From: Semisulcospira habei
Taxonomy: Eukaryota; Mollusca; Gastropoda; Semisulcospiridae
NCBI GenBank assembly: GCA_036245525.1
Contig: BTPG01000002.1
Location: 168,870,625 to 168,934,624 of the forward strand
Direction of reading: 5' to 3'
DNA length: 64,000 bases
The notes beneath the pieces are model-generated. The model did no database searches and was not told where the DNA came from. It saw nothing but the letters and a program-made list of their open reading frames with translations. Of this stretch, positions 1 through 9,863 are shown one piece after another. The stretch's first letter is position 1. Every line of letters starts with the position of its first letter. The translations under genes and the position numbers were made by a program.

Positions 1-390
1 TACAAATATCTTATGAAATAATTACTGAATAATTTGACAAAAAATAATTAAATACAATTCATTGCAGCATTCAACCAACACATGATCTTTCAAACAAATA
101 AATTCAATGCACTAGAACACATAAAACCCACAGTGGAACAGCTAAGAATGCAGACAATAAAAAACATATATGCCTTGAACAAAACACTTAAATTTAAAAA
201 AAAAAGAAGTTTGTGTTTCGACAAGGTACAACCAGGTGTGTGACTAAGGATGTGCATTACACTTACAGTAACCTTGACTGTGAAAACTGAAAATGTATTC
301 TCACACACACACACATCACAGATGATAAATAATGGCATACAACAGCTTAGCGGTCATTAGCCAGACCACTCTCCCATGCAACACAATCCA

Positions 391-515
391 GCTGCAAGAG
401 ACAGAGATACTCATGAACCCCCGCAGTTGCAGGGGCTCATGAGGATCTATGCCTCTTGCTGACACCACTTTGAATCCTTGTTCCCTGGACGGTTGGGACT
501 TTGATGTTGAATTAA
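391..515. mobile_element. FB-C foldback MITE
   Basis: Palindrome of GCAAGAG..GATACTCATGA arms around a GC-rich loop, followed by the usual FB-C right segment (GACACCACTTTGAATCC) and ending in TTAA (512-515). It lies in intron 6 of the exchanger. Confidence 0.6.
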
Positions 516-715
516 CTACAATTTCAAAACATAATCTGCCATAATTTATGACTTGCACAACAGCTACTCCTGTGGACTCTCAGGAAATACCACCGCTACA
601 AATTCTACCATGCAAATGCATAACATTCAGCCCTGTGCGTGTGTCCCCTTCAATCTCATTTGCCCAAAGAAAGTTTCAGTGGCAATGACCTCAGCTACAA
701 AGACACAAAGTTGCA

Positions 716-949
716 TTAACCCATATCATTATTCATACTGAGGCTAAAAGCTTCAAATTTGCACACTGCCATATGCAAGCTACATTATAGTACCAGTTAC
801 AGATACGGATATAGACCAATGGCTATAGTTCAAGGGTGGTGCCAGAATAGCTTGGCGCCTAGAGGCACCAAGCTATTCTGGCACTACCCTTGAACTATAT
901 TAGCCAAACTTATTTCACACACTGGTATATTCCGAATGATAAGGGTTAA
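716..949. mobile_element. FB-E foldback MITE, complete
   Basis: The element is bounded by TTAA on both sides, with matching ends TTAACCC..TATCATT and AATGATAAGGGTTAA. The central hairpin TAGTTCAAGGGTGGTGCC..CTTGG pairs with its inverted copy. The TTAA duplication and CCC/GGG termini are those expected of piggyBac-type non-autonomous elements. Confidence 0.8.
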
Positions 950-1060
950 TGCGACTCCACATTTGTTTTTTCCTGCGTGCACTAATCTCCAGTGTCATCC
1001 TGACTTGAAAGGATTTAATTAAAGACTATAAAACTTCACTGTTCTTCATCATTCATAATT

Positions 1061-1190
1061 GTTTGGCTGTCGGTAGTGCTTTTTGTCCAGGTGATTCCTG
1101 CAGGTATCACCTCAACAAAAACCGCTACAAACAGCTTTGACTGTCCATAGTGCTTTTTGTCTAGGGGAACGATATACCGACAGCCAAAGG
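1061..1190. mobile_element. FB-B foldback MITE, compound copy
   Basis: TTTGGCTGTCGGTAGTGC and its inverted partner CGACAGCCAAAGG border two partial hairpins, each built from a GTGCTTTTTGTC arm. It looks like one FB-B inserted in, or recombined with, another. Confidence 0.6.
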
Positions 1191-1296
1191 ATGAACACCT
1201 TCCCTGCTAGACGCAAACTGTGTTTCTGAACTCTTTGTGTATTGTGTGCCAATGAAACCACAATGCGCCAGGAACATAGATACAAAATTGGCTCAG

Positions 1297-1357
1297 CAAG
1301 AGGCATAGATCCTCATGAGCCCACACAACTGTGAGGGCTCATGAGACTCTATGCCGT
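1297..1357. mobile_element. FB-C foldback MITE hairpin
   Basis: CAAGAGGCATAGATCCTCAT followed by its near-complete inverse. The right arm has decayed (GACTCTATGCC). It lies in intron 6 of the exchanger, 150 bp beyond the exon 6 donor. Confidence 0.6.
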
Positions 1358-1506
1358 TGGATCGGTTTCACCTCTTCTATGTAATGAAGGCATCAAAGTA
1401 CATCTGTCGACACATAAACAGTGTAAGAGTTAAACAAATACCCTGTAGGCAAAACATCGTCAAGGAGCACAACAGACAACACAAAGTGTACACGTGGTTG
1501 ACTCAC

Positions 1507-1709
1507 CTGAATAAAAACGGAGAAGAAAACGATAATGATGGTGGTGGTGACGAACATGCGTTTCTCAGTGACAAGATCTTCGTTGATGAGGAGAGACAGA
1601 CAGAAGGCAATGCCGCCTCGCAGCCCGCCGTAGGACATGATAAACTGGTCAATGCCAGTCAGCTGGATCACACGGCGACGGTTCATCAGGTACACCAAGC
1701 ATACTATAC
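1507..1709 (-). CDS. Na+/H+ exchanger, exon 6 (last in window)
   Basis: Exon 6 covers residues ~388-455. It completes the split Gly codon, then reads IVCLVYLMNRRRV, a segment ending IDQF, and the family hallmark SYGGLRGGIAFCL (the YGGLRG loop important for activity and pH sensing in NHE1/3). A final hydrophobic helix TTTIIIVFFSVFIQ precedes gtgagt. The acceptor is cttgtaccag. The remaining transport segment and cytoplasmic regulatory tail are not in 1-1506, so the gene continues beyond the window start. Intron 5 (1710-5338) hosts the CR1-like LINE. Confidence 0.93.
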
Positions 1710-1757
1710 CTGGTACAAGAGCAGAAAAAAACCACACAAGTTAATATGTGCATACAC

Positions 1758-1947
1758 AACCCTTTTAGCCATGGAAGTTTTACTGAACGACTATGTAGCA
1801 GTTGCAGGAGGCGGATTGACCATGTTAACTCAAGGGTAGTGCCAGATGAGCTTGGTGCCTTCAGGCGCCAAGCTCATCTGGCACTACCCTTGAATTATCA
1901 AGATCCATCCATCTCCTGCTGCAGGGTCCTAGGGGCTAAATGGTTAA
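1758..1947. mobile_element. FB-A foldback MITE
   Basis: The ends CCCTTTTAGCC and GGGGCTAAATGGTTAA enclose a hairpin whose arms read AGATGAGCTTGG and CCAAGCTCATCT. Both arms differ from the family form (GATTAGC/GCTAATC) by a matched change. It starts about 48 bp upstream of the exchanger exon 6 acceptor. Confidence 0.75.
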
Positions 1948-2096
1948 GGACACAATACCTGGTACAAGAGCAGACAAAAGAGATATATATAATAATGTGT
2001 GGTGGCAAACACTGGCATTTGCAGAAACTCACACAATCAATCCTGACTCATCTTTGAGAGTCTATTCATTGAATCTATAAACCAATACCTTTTTTA

Positions 2097-2222
2097 AACC
2101 ATTTAGCCCGGACACAATACAGGAGAAGATGAATGACGGCAAACTAATATGGCACACTACCCTTGAATTATCATGGTCGATGCATCTCCTGCAACTGGTA
2201 TAGTCGTTAGGTGAAACCATTC
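2097..2222. mobile_element. FB-A MITE, degraded
   Basis: An ATTTAGCCC end, a decayed left arm, then a clear right arm (CACTACCCTTGAATTATCAT) and subterminal CATCTCCTGCAACTGGT. Confidence 0.5.
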
Positions 2223-2459
2223 ACCGAGTTTATAAACCAGTTCTTTTTTTATCATGACGTAGAAAGAAACCACCAAAACTAAGCTTGACTGAACAATTAT
2301 AGTCAATACATCTCAGACAGACTTTTGTTGTTACACAGAATACTTTGCAATTTATACAGTCCTACTTCTTGATCACCTTCCACTGCAGTCAACACTGACC
2401 GTACCTTGGATCTACCCAGGTGTAAGCACCGTCATTCTCTCCTTTTCTTTTGTTTATGT

Positions 2460-2534
2460 GATTTAGCCCCCAAAGCACTACAGCAGGTGATGGACCAGCC
2501 ATGATAATACAAGGGTAGTGCCAATCTGGCACTA
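2460..2534. mobile_element. FB-A MITE fragment abutting the LINE tail
   Basis: The left half of an FB-A (ATTTAGCCCC to GGGTAGTGCCA) collapses into a short CTGGCACTA inverse and runs straight into the (AAT)n tail of the CR1-like element. Confidence 0.5.
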
Positions 2535-4800
2535 ATAATAATAATAATAATAATAATAATTACGGTATTTATAATGCGCTTATCTTATAATAATTATAAT
2601 TCTAAGCGCGCACTCACAACTCGCGCACGCATGCGCACGCTTTAGACAACGACTCACATACCACAAATAGTGAAATACATTACGACAGTCAGCTTGGGGT
2701 GGGGAGTGTGGTGATATAGTGCTAGAACTGCTGAAAGTGGTGAGTTTTGAGGGCAGACTGGAAGGAGGAGAGAGAGAGTGTTTCTGACGGAGAGAGAGTG
2801 GGAGAGTGTTCCAGGTGGATGGACAGTATACTGAGAAGGAGTGGGGGCCAAAAGTGTTGAGTTTGGTGCAGGGGATGTGGAGGCGGAGAGGGTCGGAGGC
2901 TGAGCGGAGGGAGCGGGAAGGAATGTAGGGGTGAAGTAAGTTGGAGAGATAGGCAGGAGCGCAGTTGTTAAGAGATTTGTAGCAGAGAGACAGAATCTTG
3001 TATTGGATGCGTTGTGGGATGGGAAGCCAGTGAAGGAGTTTGCCAGGGGAGTGATGTGGTCGGATTTTTTCTTTCTGAGGACGAGGCGGGCAGCATTGTT
3101 CTGGACGCACTGGAGAGTGAAAGCGGTGGAGTGAGGGAGGCCGGAAAGGAGAGAGTCGCAGTAGTCGATGCGAGATAGGATGAGAGAGACAGCAAGTTTG
3201 GTGGCAGCTTCGGAAGTGAGGTATTTTCTGATCTGACTGATGCGGCGGAGGTGGAAGTGGCATGCCTGGGCCATGGCGGAGACGAAGCTGGTTATGGAAA
3301 GAGAGGAATCGAGGATAAGGCCGAGGTTTTTGGCCGAGTCAGAGACGGAGATGTTGTCGAGTTGAAGGTGGAGAGAGGGAGGGAGCTGGGAAAGTTTCTG
3401 GCGAGTGCCTACCAGCATGGCTTCCATTTTGTCGTCGTTCAGTTTAAGCTTGTTTGCTGTCATCCAGTTTTTCACGTCTTCGTAGCAGTCAGCCGTGCGA
3501 GTCAGTAGTGACTGAGTGTTGTCGAGTTTGTCTTTGTCTAGTAGTTGTGAGTCGTCAGCGTAGAGGTGGTGGTGTATGTGGTGAGACTGGATGATGTTGG
3601 ACAAGGGAGAGGTGTAGTGTGAAAAGTACCGGGCCCAGGACGGACCCCTGTGGAACTCCGCAGGAGAGCGTGACTGGGTTGGAGGAGACGCCGTCAATGG
3701 TGACGGACTGCTGTCTGTCAGAGAGGTAGGAGAGAAACCAGGAGTGAGCAGTCAGTGATGCCAAAGGAGTGGTGAAGGCGGTGGAGGAGGATAGAGTGGT
3801 CTATAGTGTCGAAGGCGGCAGAGAGATCGAGTAGCGTAAGGGAGATGTTGCCCGAGTCGGTGGAGAGAAGCAGGTCGTTTAAGATATGTAGAAGGGCTGT
3901 TTCAGTGCTGTGATGTTTGCGATAGGCAGACTGGAAGGGACTGAGGAGGTCATTGTCGGCGAGGTGGAGGTTGAGCTGGTTGAGAACAACCTTCTCAAGA
4001 AGCTTGGACAGGAAAGAGAGATTGGAGACTGGGCGATAGTTTATGAGTTCGTTTGGGTCGAGGTTGTGTTTTTTGAGGAGAGGACGGACGATGGCGAACT
4101 TGAAGATATCAGGGACGGAACTGTTCTCTAGAGATGTGTTGATGATGTTGGTAATGAAGGGCAGAAGTTTTGGAAGGCCGTCCCGGTAGAGAGAAGCTGG
4201 GAGGGGGTCTAGTTCGCAGGTTTTGAGAGGTATGGACTTTATGGTCTTGAGGACTTCGTCCTGAGAGACAGGGCGGAAGGACGAGAGGGGGATGCCAGAA
4301 AAAGGGGTGTCGGGAGGGCAGGGCAGAGATGGCAGAGTGTCGAGTGTGTTGTGCAGAGTTTGGATTTTGTTGAAAAAGCGGACGGGAGTTCTTCTTTGCT
4401 GTGTGTGTTGGAGAGAGGAGAGTCTTTAGAAGTGCCTAGGAGTGTGTTCAAGGTAGCGTTAGAGGTTTTTGGAAGAAGTTGATTCCAGGATTTTGTTTTG
4501 AATGTGTTTGCGTTTGGAGTCGGAGATCATTCTGCAGACTTTGGATCTAGTTGTTTGGAAGATCTGTCTGTAAACGGTGTAGTCAGATGAGCGCCAGCGG
4601 CGTTCCGCTTGTCGGCGCTCGCGCTTGGCCTCAGCTATGTCGTCGGTGAGCCAGGGGGAGGGGGGTCGGTTGGGTATGGAGCAGATGGTGACAGGTGCAT
4701 AGGCGTCTAGAAGTTTTCGAAGGGAGGAGTCGAAATGGGATGCAAGATCAGGAGAGGAGGCGGGGTCCAAGAGAAGGTCGACAGCTTCATCGAAGAAGCT
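2535..4800 (-). mobile_element. CR1-like non-LTR retrotransposon, 5'-truncated and frameshifted
   Basis: On the minus strand this reads as the second ORF of a CR1/L2-type LINE. From 4800 downward come a linker (SPWLTDDIAEAKRERR), the RT block CGVPQGSVLGPVLF near 3650, the catalytic YADDSQLL near 3560, and the thumb and C-terminal region typical of CR1 (LHWLPIPQRIQYKI, then PSTWNTLPLSLRQ) at 2800-3060. The frame shifts at least twice (near 3600 and 3050), so it is dead. The 3' tail at 2535-2561 is an (ATT)n microsatellite on the element strand, preceded by an AGCGC-rich segment, as in CR1-like elements. The endonuclease is missing. It sits inside intron 5 of the exchanger, in the gene's own orientation. 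Confidence 0.8.
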
Positions 4801-4930
4801 CTCTACTCTTGAATTACCAATACCATTACGATGACCGATAAACGTGTGCTGGTCTATTCTGGAAAATTGTTCCCCACAACCACAGAATTCACAATTCTCA
4901 AATGTGCGCATCATACCGACACCCCAACTC

Positions 4931-5099
4931 TTTGACCGTCAGCAGCGTTTTTGTCATGATGATTCCAGGAATCAGCAATCATCGTGACAAAAACCACTAC
5001 TGACAGCAAAAACCAAAGGCTGTCAGTTTTTTGTCAAGATGATTCCTGCAGGAATCACCTTCACCTTGACAAAACTTGCTGCCTACAGCCAAAAGGTTA
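4931..5099. mobile_element. Two tandem FB-B foldback MITEs
   Basis: Two hairpins with GTCATGATGATTCC and GTCAAGATGATTCC arms follow each other directly. The outer ends read CTTTGACCGTCAG and CAGCCAAAAGGTTA. Confidence 0.65.
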
Positions 5100-5142
5100 T
5101 AGTCAGTCATAGTGACCCTAACTGAGCCATTTGCATGTTGGT

Positions 5143-5206
5143 AGTGGTTTTTGTTGCAATGATTCATACAGGAATCCATGTGACAAAAACCGCTACCGAC
5201 ACGCAC
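5143..5206. mobile_element. FB-B foldback MITE
   Basis: GTTGGTAGTGGTTTTTG pairs with CAAAAACCGCTACCGAC around a short loop. It is the third FB-B copy in 300 bp. Confidence 0.6.
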
Positions 5207-5338
5207 AAGATGAAAATTTCTGTGGGCAACACCCACATCAAAAACCACAGACCAGCACAATCACTGGCTGACTTTAAAACTGACTAAACCTATCAAGTGC
5301 CACAAGCTATCTCCAGCTGTCATCCAAACATGACGTAC

Positions 5339-5556
5339 CGATAACACGATAGATGATGCAGAAAATTAGAGCGAAGAAGATAAAGTCCAGCTGCCAGTCC
5401 AGCGTGTCCACAATGGTGGAGAGCCCCAGGAACATGAAGATGACTGTCTCACTCACGTTGGCCAGCATCTTCATGGTGTACTTCACAGCCGTTACGGATT
5501 TCTCGTTCATGTTGGCTTCCACGTAGTGCCGCATCGTAATGCCTCCAAACGACAAC
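5339..5556 (-). CDS. Na+/H+ exchanger, exon 5
   Basis: Exon 5 covers residues ~315-387. It carries SFGGITMRHYVEANMNEKS and the highly conserved KYTMKMLANVSETVIFMFLG block of the ion-transport domain, followed by a hydrophobic segment ending YRVI plus one base. The acceptor is cactccag and the donor is G|gtacgt at 5338-5337. Intron 4 (5557-5703) is only 147 bp and is the only fully sequenced intron without a mobile element. Confidence 0.93.
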
Positions 5557-5703
5557 CTGGAGTGGAAGACAAAATATGTGTGTGCTGATTTGTAATTTTG
5601 GACCTTAAGGCTACAAGCCAACATTTCTGCAGTTATCGTGGAGCTGCACTTTTTTCCCATATGACTGAATCAACAAATGAATTGCAAAAACCATTATACG
5701 TAC

Positions 5704-5960
5704 GCCAGAATTCCAGATAGGTGCATCATCTCCGAAGTAAGGTAAGCCAGGTATCCGAGAACGAAGACAAAGAGAGGCTCGATGATTCGTACATGGTCGG
5801 TGTACTTGGTGATGAAGCCCCCAAACATGCCGTATATCATGCCGATCAGTGTACCCCCCAGGGCGATGATGAAGAAAGACCCGATGCCTGCAGCATAATC
5901 CACAGGTGCTATGTTTGACTCCCCTATTTCGGTGAAGCCCTCCATCATATGGTATAAAAC
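5704..5960 (-). CDS. Na+/H+ exchanger, exon 4
   Basis: Exon 4 covers residues ~230-314 and continues directly from [10 protein letters not shown] into VLYHMMEGF, as in the family. It encodes GGTLIGMIYGMFGGF, the conserved HVRIIEPLFVF and LTSEMMHLSGILA, all membrane segments of the transport domain. The acceptor is tttgctgcag. I place the donor at GC|gtacgt (intron at 5703-5702) because it leaves two bases that restore ILALSFGG with exon 5. The alternative GT three bases later would break the frame. Confidence 0.93.
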
Positions 5961-6039
5961 CTGCAGCAAAAGAACATAAATTTCACTCTTAATGACATTC
6001 AGGCTTTGACACATGATAACAAGATAATAATTGACCAGC

Positions 6040-6119
6040 ACAGTTCAAAAGTGATGCCAGAACAACATGGCACTTACAGGTGCCAAACTGTTCTGGCACC
6101 ACCCTTGAACTGTCAAGGT
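6040..6119. mobile_element. FB-A/E-type foldback hairpin
   Basis: CAGTTCAAAAGTGATGCCAG pairs with CTGGCACCACCCTTGAACTG around a CACTTACAGGTG loop. No TTAA ends are visible. It lies in intron 3 of the exchanger. Confidence 0.55.
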
Positions 6120-6342
6120 AAATCTCTTTCCAAAACTGCCATCTAGTCCTAAAATTCAGTCCATCCTACGATGACAACTCCCAACTTTGGATTGAAGCCC
6201 TCAATGCATTAAAGCATATTCAAATCACGTGAACGTAAAAACAGATAAATAGAATATATAAATAGTGATAAACAAAAATTAAAATAATGCAAAAATATGA
6301 GAAAAGAAAATATTATTTTTAAAAGACTTAATTACACAAATA

Positions 6343-7034
6343 CAGTGGAGTCCAGTTAACACGAACTCACTTAACACGAATTTCCAGTTAACACGAACCA
6401 TTTTTGCATTCCCGGCCGATGGCCTTATTCTGTATTAAAATTTCACTGATAACACGAAATGCTTAACACGAAATTTCGCTTTACACGAAGCTGGTTTCAG
6501 TTCCCAACCAGGGCAATTTCACTATCATTCACCGAAAACCAATTCAAGTGTCGCTCTCGTGCTGTAGTACACGACAGATCAGAGCGAACTCTAGTCTGTG
6601 ACTGGCTGAATAGCCTTCGGTTGTTGTAATCCGTCTTCTCACTGGCTAGCATTTCTGAACTGTATTCATGTTGTTTGCAACGTTCGTGTACCAACACAAC
6701 CCTTTTACCGATGCGGGATTGTACTTCAGCCTGTGTTGCTTTTACCTGATGGATTGTAACTTACTATGGATTTTACCTGATGGATTTTACTTTAAATATG
6801 CGAGCTGAACACGTTTCCTTGTGTTTTCCTAGCGAGCTGAAGGTATGCATATAAAGTACGACCCGTACGATAATGTGTACTTTTAACCTTGTACTCATTC
6901 ACGCACACATCTCTTACACACTTTCTCCTTGAGGGCCGTGATCAATTTTGAGGCCATATTGGTTAACACGAAATACATTTAACACAAAGTGATTTTCCAT
7001 GTCCCCAGAAATTCGTGTTAAGCGGACTCCACTG
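6343..7034. mobile_element. pogo/Tigger-like MITE (692 bp)
   Basis: Perfect 11-bp terminal inverted repeats (CAGTGGAGTCC / GGACTCCACTG) are flanked by TA duplications (6341-6342, 7035-7036). Just inside both ends lie repeated TTAACACGAA motifs. There is no transposase ORF. The TA target and CAG start fit the Tc1/mariner-pogo superfamily. It fills most of exchanger intron 3 and ends 18 bp from the exon 3 donor. Confidence 0.85.
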
Positions 7035-7054
7035 TATATGCGACTTTTACTTAC

Positions 7055-7261
7055 CACTGTAACTCCATCATTGAGCAGGGACTCTCCAAACACAATGATG
7101 TAAAGCATCTCATTGACATGCACGTCCTCAAAGACCGCAAGGACTGCCACAGGATCGACAGCGGAGATCAGCGCGCTGAACATTAAGCAGTGTAACAGGG
7201 AGATGCGCCGCGCAATCCACCCCATATAAGACACCGCCCATAGTGATGCCCCGATAGCAAC
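7055..7261 (-). CDS. Na+/H+ exchanger, exon 3
   Basis: Exon 3 (69 codons, phase 0 at both ends) covers residues ~161-229. It contains two of the strongest family signatures: the [12 protein letters not shown] block and FGESLLND, whose acidic and ND residues are required for cation exchange in studied NHEs. The acceptor is ccccctgcag, and the donor gtaagt follows GTG. Both flanks are mobile DNA: a pogo-like MITE begins 18 bp past the donor and an FB-B element begins 22 bp before the acceptor. Confidence 0.95.
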
Positions 7262-7283
7262 CTGCAGGGGGAACACGCACACA

Positions 7284-7376
7284 TTAACCCTTTGGCTGTC
7301 AGTATCACACTTTCATCATGTTGATTCCAATAGGAATCATTGTGACAAAAAGCACAAGTGACAGCGAAAGGATTAG
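7284..7376. mobile_element. FB-B foldback MITE
   Basis: TTAACCCTTTGGCTGTCAG at one end and GACAGCGAAAGGATTAG at the other, with a GATTCC/GGAATC hairpin core. Its TTAA lies 22 bp upstream of the exon 3 acceptor, in the position where a branch point is expected. Confidence 0.75.
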
Positions 7377-7481
7377 TGTACACGGTGGTACATCCAGTAC
7401 AGCAACTCTGCATCGTAGTCAGCATCGTTAATTAACTCATTTGCAGCCAGCCACATCCGGAAGCGGCTTGCCGTGAACGAG

Positions 7482-7693
7482 TTAACCCATTTAGCCCCTA
7501 CGCACTACAGAAGGAGTGGATGGACCATGATAATTCAAGGGTAGTGACAGATGAACTTGGCGCCATCAGGTGCCAAGCTGATCTGGCACTACCCTTTATT
7601 ATTATGGTCCATCCATCTCCTGCAATTGGTATGCAGTCATTAGATGACGCCCCCAAAATTTGGGAAATATGGCTGTGGGGTTAAATGTGTTAA
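7482..7693. mobile_element. FB-A foldback MITE, complete
   Basis: TTAA to TTAA, beginning TTAACCCATTTAGCCCC. The arms have drifted (AGATGAACTTGGCGCC versus GGTGCCAAGCTGATCT). It lies in intron 2. Confidence 0.75.
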
Positions 7694-7943
7694 TCTGTCT
7701 GACTACACTGCAGACTCACAGCTAGGATTTTAGAGGCTGGTCTTTATGACACTTGATTGGTCTTTTGGGCATGTTGACACACAATAAAGAACAATTGATT
7801 ACATAAAAACATTTGTTATTTTAAATTTGATTGATGTTATATAATATCCAAAGCCTTATCATTTATCATATCAAGTAAGTGACATAGAAGCAGCACAGCA
7901 GAACCTATAAAGTGTTGCTACATAGTACACATAGTCCTACATT

Positions 7944-8131
7944 TTCAACCCCAGGGTCACATTTTCCAAATTTTGGAGATATCACCTAACGACTATGCAC
8001 CAAGTGCAGGAGATGGATCAACCATGATAATTCAAGGGTAGTTACAGATTAACTTGGCTCCATCAGTCGACAAGCTAACCTAGCACGACCCTTGATGTAT
8101 TATCGATCCATCACCTGCTGTAAATGGGTTA
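7944..8131. mobile_element. FB-A foldback MITE, diverged
   Basis: The subterminal CACCTAACGACTATG and CAGGAGATGGATC match other FB-A copies. The hairpin centre is eroded. It ends AAATGGGTTA in intron 2. Confidence 0.65.
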
Positions 8132-8243
8132 TCAGACCTTCTACACAAAGTCAACTGTATCAAATTTATCATTTCCATCACTGTCTAAATACTATGAATA
8201 CAGGTCAACCTCATCCGACAACGAAAGAGGCGGCTGTACTCAC

Positions 8244-8503
8244 AGTGTTCCAGAGGGTATTAACCACTGCCAGCAGTAGAATGGTCCCCAGGTTATTGAA
8301 GAAGGCACGCAGCGGCATGTGGTAGCCGGCATCGTAGATGATGGGCGGCAGAAGGAACAGGAAGAAAGTGTGTGCGTTGAGCACATACTGGGACGTGCTG
8401 GCGGTGTGCGTGAAGTGCAGGATAGAACCCACGGCAACACCCAGCAGGATCAGCAGGCAGGACTCCGGGAAGATGGAAGACAGTCTGTCGTACAGGTGGA
8501 ATC
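8244..8503 (-). CDS. Na+/H+ exchanger, exon 2
   Basis: Exon 2 covers residues ~74-160. It opens with the completed Gly codon and FHLYDRLSSIFPES, and carries the conserved transmembrane segment FFLFLLPPIIYDAGYHMP. In characterised NHEs that segment (FFLFLLPPI) forms part of the amiloride-binding and transport site. It ends at WNT before gtgagt. The acceptor is a pyrimidine-rich tract ending ttctttcag at 8504-8505. Length 260 bp plus the carried base gives exactly 87 codons, so the exon leaves phase 0. An FB-A element starts only about 25 bp upstream of the acceptor (TTAA at 8529). Confidence 0.93.
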
Positions 8504-8528
8504 CTGAAAGAAAACATTAAGTTAACTG

Positions 8529-8784
8529 TTAACCCATTTAGCCCCGGGACCCTGCAGCAGGAGACGGATTGACCATGATAATTGAAGTTGGTTGGTTGTA
8601 CATTGCTTAAGTCCCGACAGCAACAAGACTTAATTAAAGGTAGTGTCAGATTGACTTGGCGCCAAGCTTATCTGGCTCTACCCTTGAATTATCAGTCAAT
8701 CCATCCCCTGCAACCGTTACATAGTCGTTGGGCAACACCACCTCCAAAATTTGAGAAATGGGACCTTGGGTCTAAAAGGGTTAA
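8529..8784. mobile_element. FB-A foldback MITE with a retroposed insert
   Basis: TTAA-bounded (8529-8532 and 8781-8784) with TTAACCCATTTAGCCCC and CTAAAAGGGTTAA ends. Its left arm is interrupted at 8588-8630 by a 43-bp SINE-tail fragment flanked by imperfect 9-bp duplications (TAATTGAAG / TAATTAAAG). Confidence 0.8.
8588..8630 (-). mobile_element. Severely 5'-truncated SINE-like insert
   Basis: On the minus strand it reads GTTGCTGTCGGGAC, then an (AACC)n tail. This is the same 3' end as the SINE-like copies at 19806 and 46247. The direct repeats on each side fit target-primed reverse transcription of only the last ~40 bases. Confidence 0.65.
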
Positions 8785-8874
8785 ATTTCCAGAACTAAAT
8801 GACTTGATTTCTACAGAATGGAATTCATAATAAGGTGTGGGTGTTTAAGAGTTAAAACCATTTCTCTGCGACTT

Positions 8875-8965
8875 TTAACCCTTCAGTCATCTGCAGCGCT
8901 TTTCGTCTTGATATATCATGGTTGTTCCATCTCCTGCTGTTGTGCACCGGGGATAAATGGGTTAA
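8875..8965. mobile_element. Recombinant FB-B/FB-A remnant
   Basis: Begins TTAACCCTTCAGTCATCTGCAG (FB-B-like, including TTTTCGTC) and ends as an FB-A (CCATCTCCTGCTG..GATAAATGGGTTAA), so two families are joined in the hairpin. Confidence 0.5.
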
Positions 8966-9085
8966 CACTTTCAATCCCGTTACACTGCAGGAAAATATGG
9001 ATTGACTATGGTAGTTCAGGGCTGGTGCCAGAAATACCGTGGCATCTTTTGGCGCATATTATGGCACCATCCTTTAACAGCCGAG
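8962..9085. mobile_element. FB-E-like foldback, decayed
   Basis: Shares the TTAA at 8962-8965 with the preceding remnant. A TAGTTCAGGGCTGGTGCC arm pairs imperfectly with GGCACCATCCTTTAAC. Confidence 0.45.
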
Positions 9086-9550
9086 GTCAAACTATTTCTT
9101 AAATCAAAACTGTAGTCTTTTGAGGACAACTTTCAGATTTGGAATGGTGTCCCCAAGGCTCACCTAAGTTAATGTCTTCAAGCCTTTCGGCAGTAAAATA
9201 AATGTTTAAAAAAATTCACAGATTACCAGTATCTCACAAAATGACAGTGATAATCTATGTAAAAACTACACTGACAAAGGAGCTAACAAAACATATGGCA
9301 TGGTACAATTTGTCTGGACATGGCATGTGGCTATATAAAATCAGAATATGCCCAGTACTAGTAGAAGTCTTACAAAAACAAAACATAACAATACAAAAAA
9401 AGAGTTTGTGTCAATGCCACCGAGTGTTTTGTGTTGCTTCAGCATCCTCACGCACACAATGTATCAGTGTAATGTGTATGCACACCGTCACTGTCCGAGG
9501 GTCTGTGCACACATATAATATATGGCTCACATCTACCACAGTGACTGCAT

Positions 9551-9863
9551 GAGTCCGAAATAGCTCAGGCAGTTAAACGTCGGAGCAGGAGAGCGAAGGG
9601 AATCGCCGGGTCGTGGGTTCGAATCCCGTCCCGGCCTCGGTAGCTGGACTCACAATCCAGGGCGAAAAAACGGATTTGTTCAATAGCATGTCCGTTGAAA
9701 GGTCCTGGTAAATCAAAGTGGCACAGTTGGAGTGCGCCTGAGTTGATCAGTGTTCAGGTTGTACTCCATAGGCAATAGATTTCCCTGTCCCCCATAACCC
9801 GCCTGTCAGGGCCGTCCGTGATCACCTCGGTGCTGTGGACGTTAAACCCGAACTAACCAACCA
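9551..9863 (+). mobile_element. Full-length tRNA-derived SINE
   Basis: A 313-bp element starts with a tRNA-like head. An A-box-like TAGCTCAGGCAG is followed by a canonical B box, GGGTTCGAATCCC, at ~9618-9630. It ends in GACGTTAAAC and an (AACC)n tail. Perfect 16-bp target-site duplications (ACCACAGTGACTGCAT) lie at 9535-9550 and 9864-9879. It sits in intron 1, antisense to the exchanger. The intact duplications imply a fairly recent insertion. Confidence 0.9.

Noticed and set aside
1..1500. A seventh exchanger exon
   Set aside because: No segment resembling the next conserved NHE region, nor a suitable acceptor, was found on the minus strand.
1351..1839. A 162-codon plus-strand ORF as a gene
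   Set aside because: It is antisense to exchanger exon 6, whose reading frame, splice sites and motifs are clear.
2580..4131. Plus-strand ORFs opposite the CR1-like element
   Set aside because: Antisense shadows of a LINE coding region; no domain recognised.
9555..9640. A functional tRNA gene at the SINE start
   Set aside because: It belongs to a 313-bp unit with (AACC)n tail and target-site duplications.
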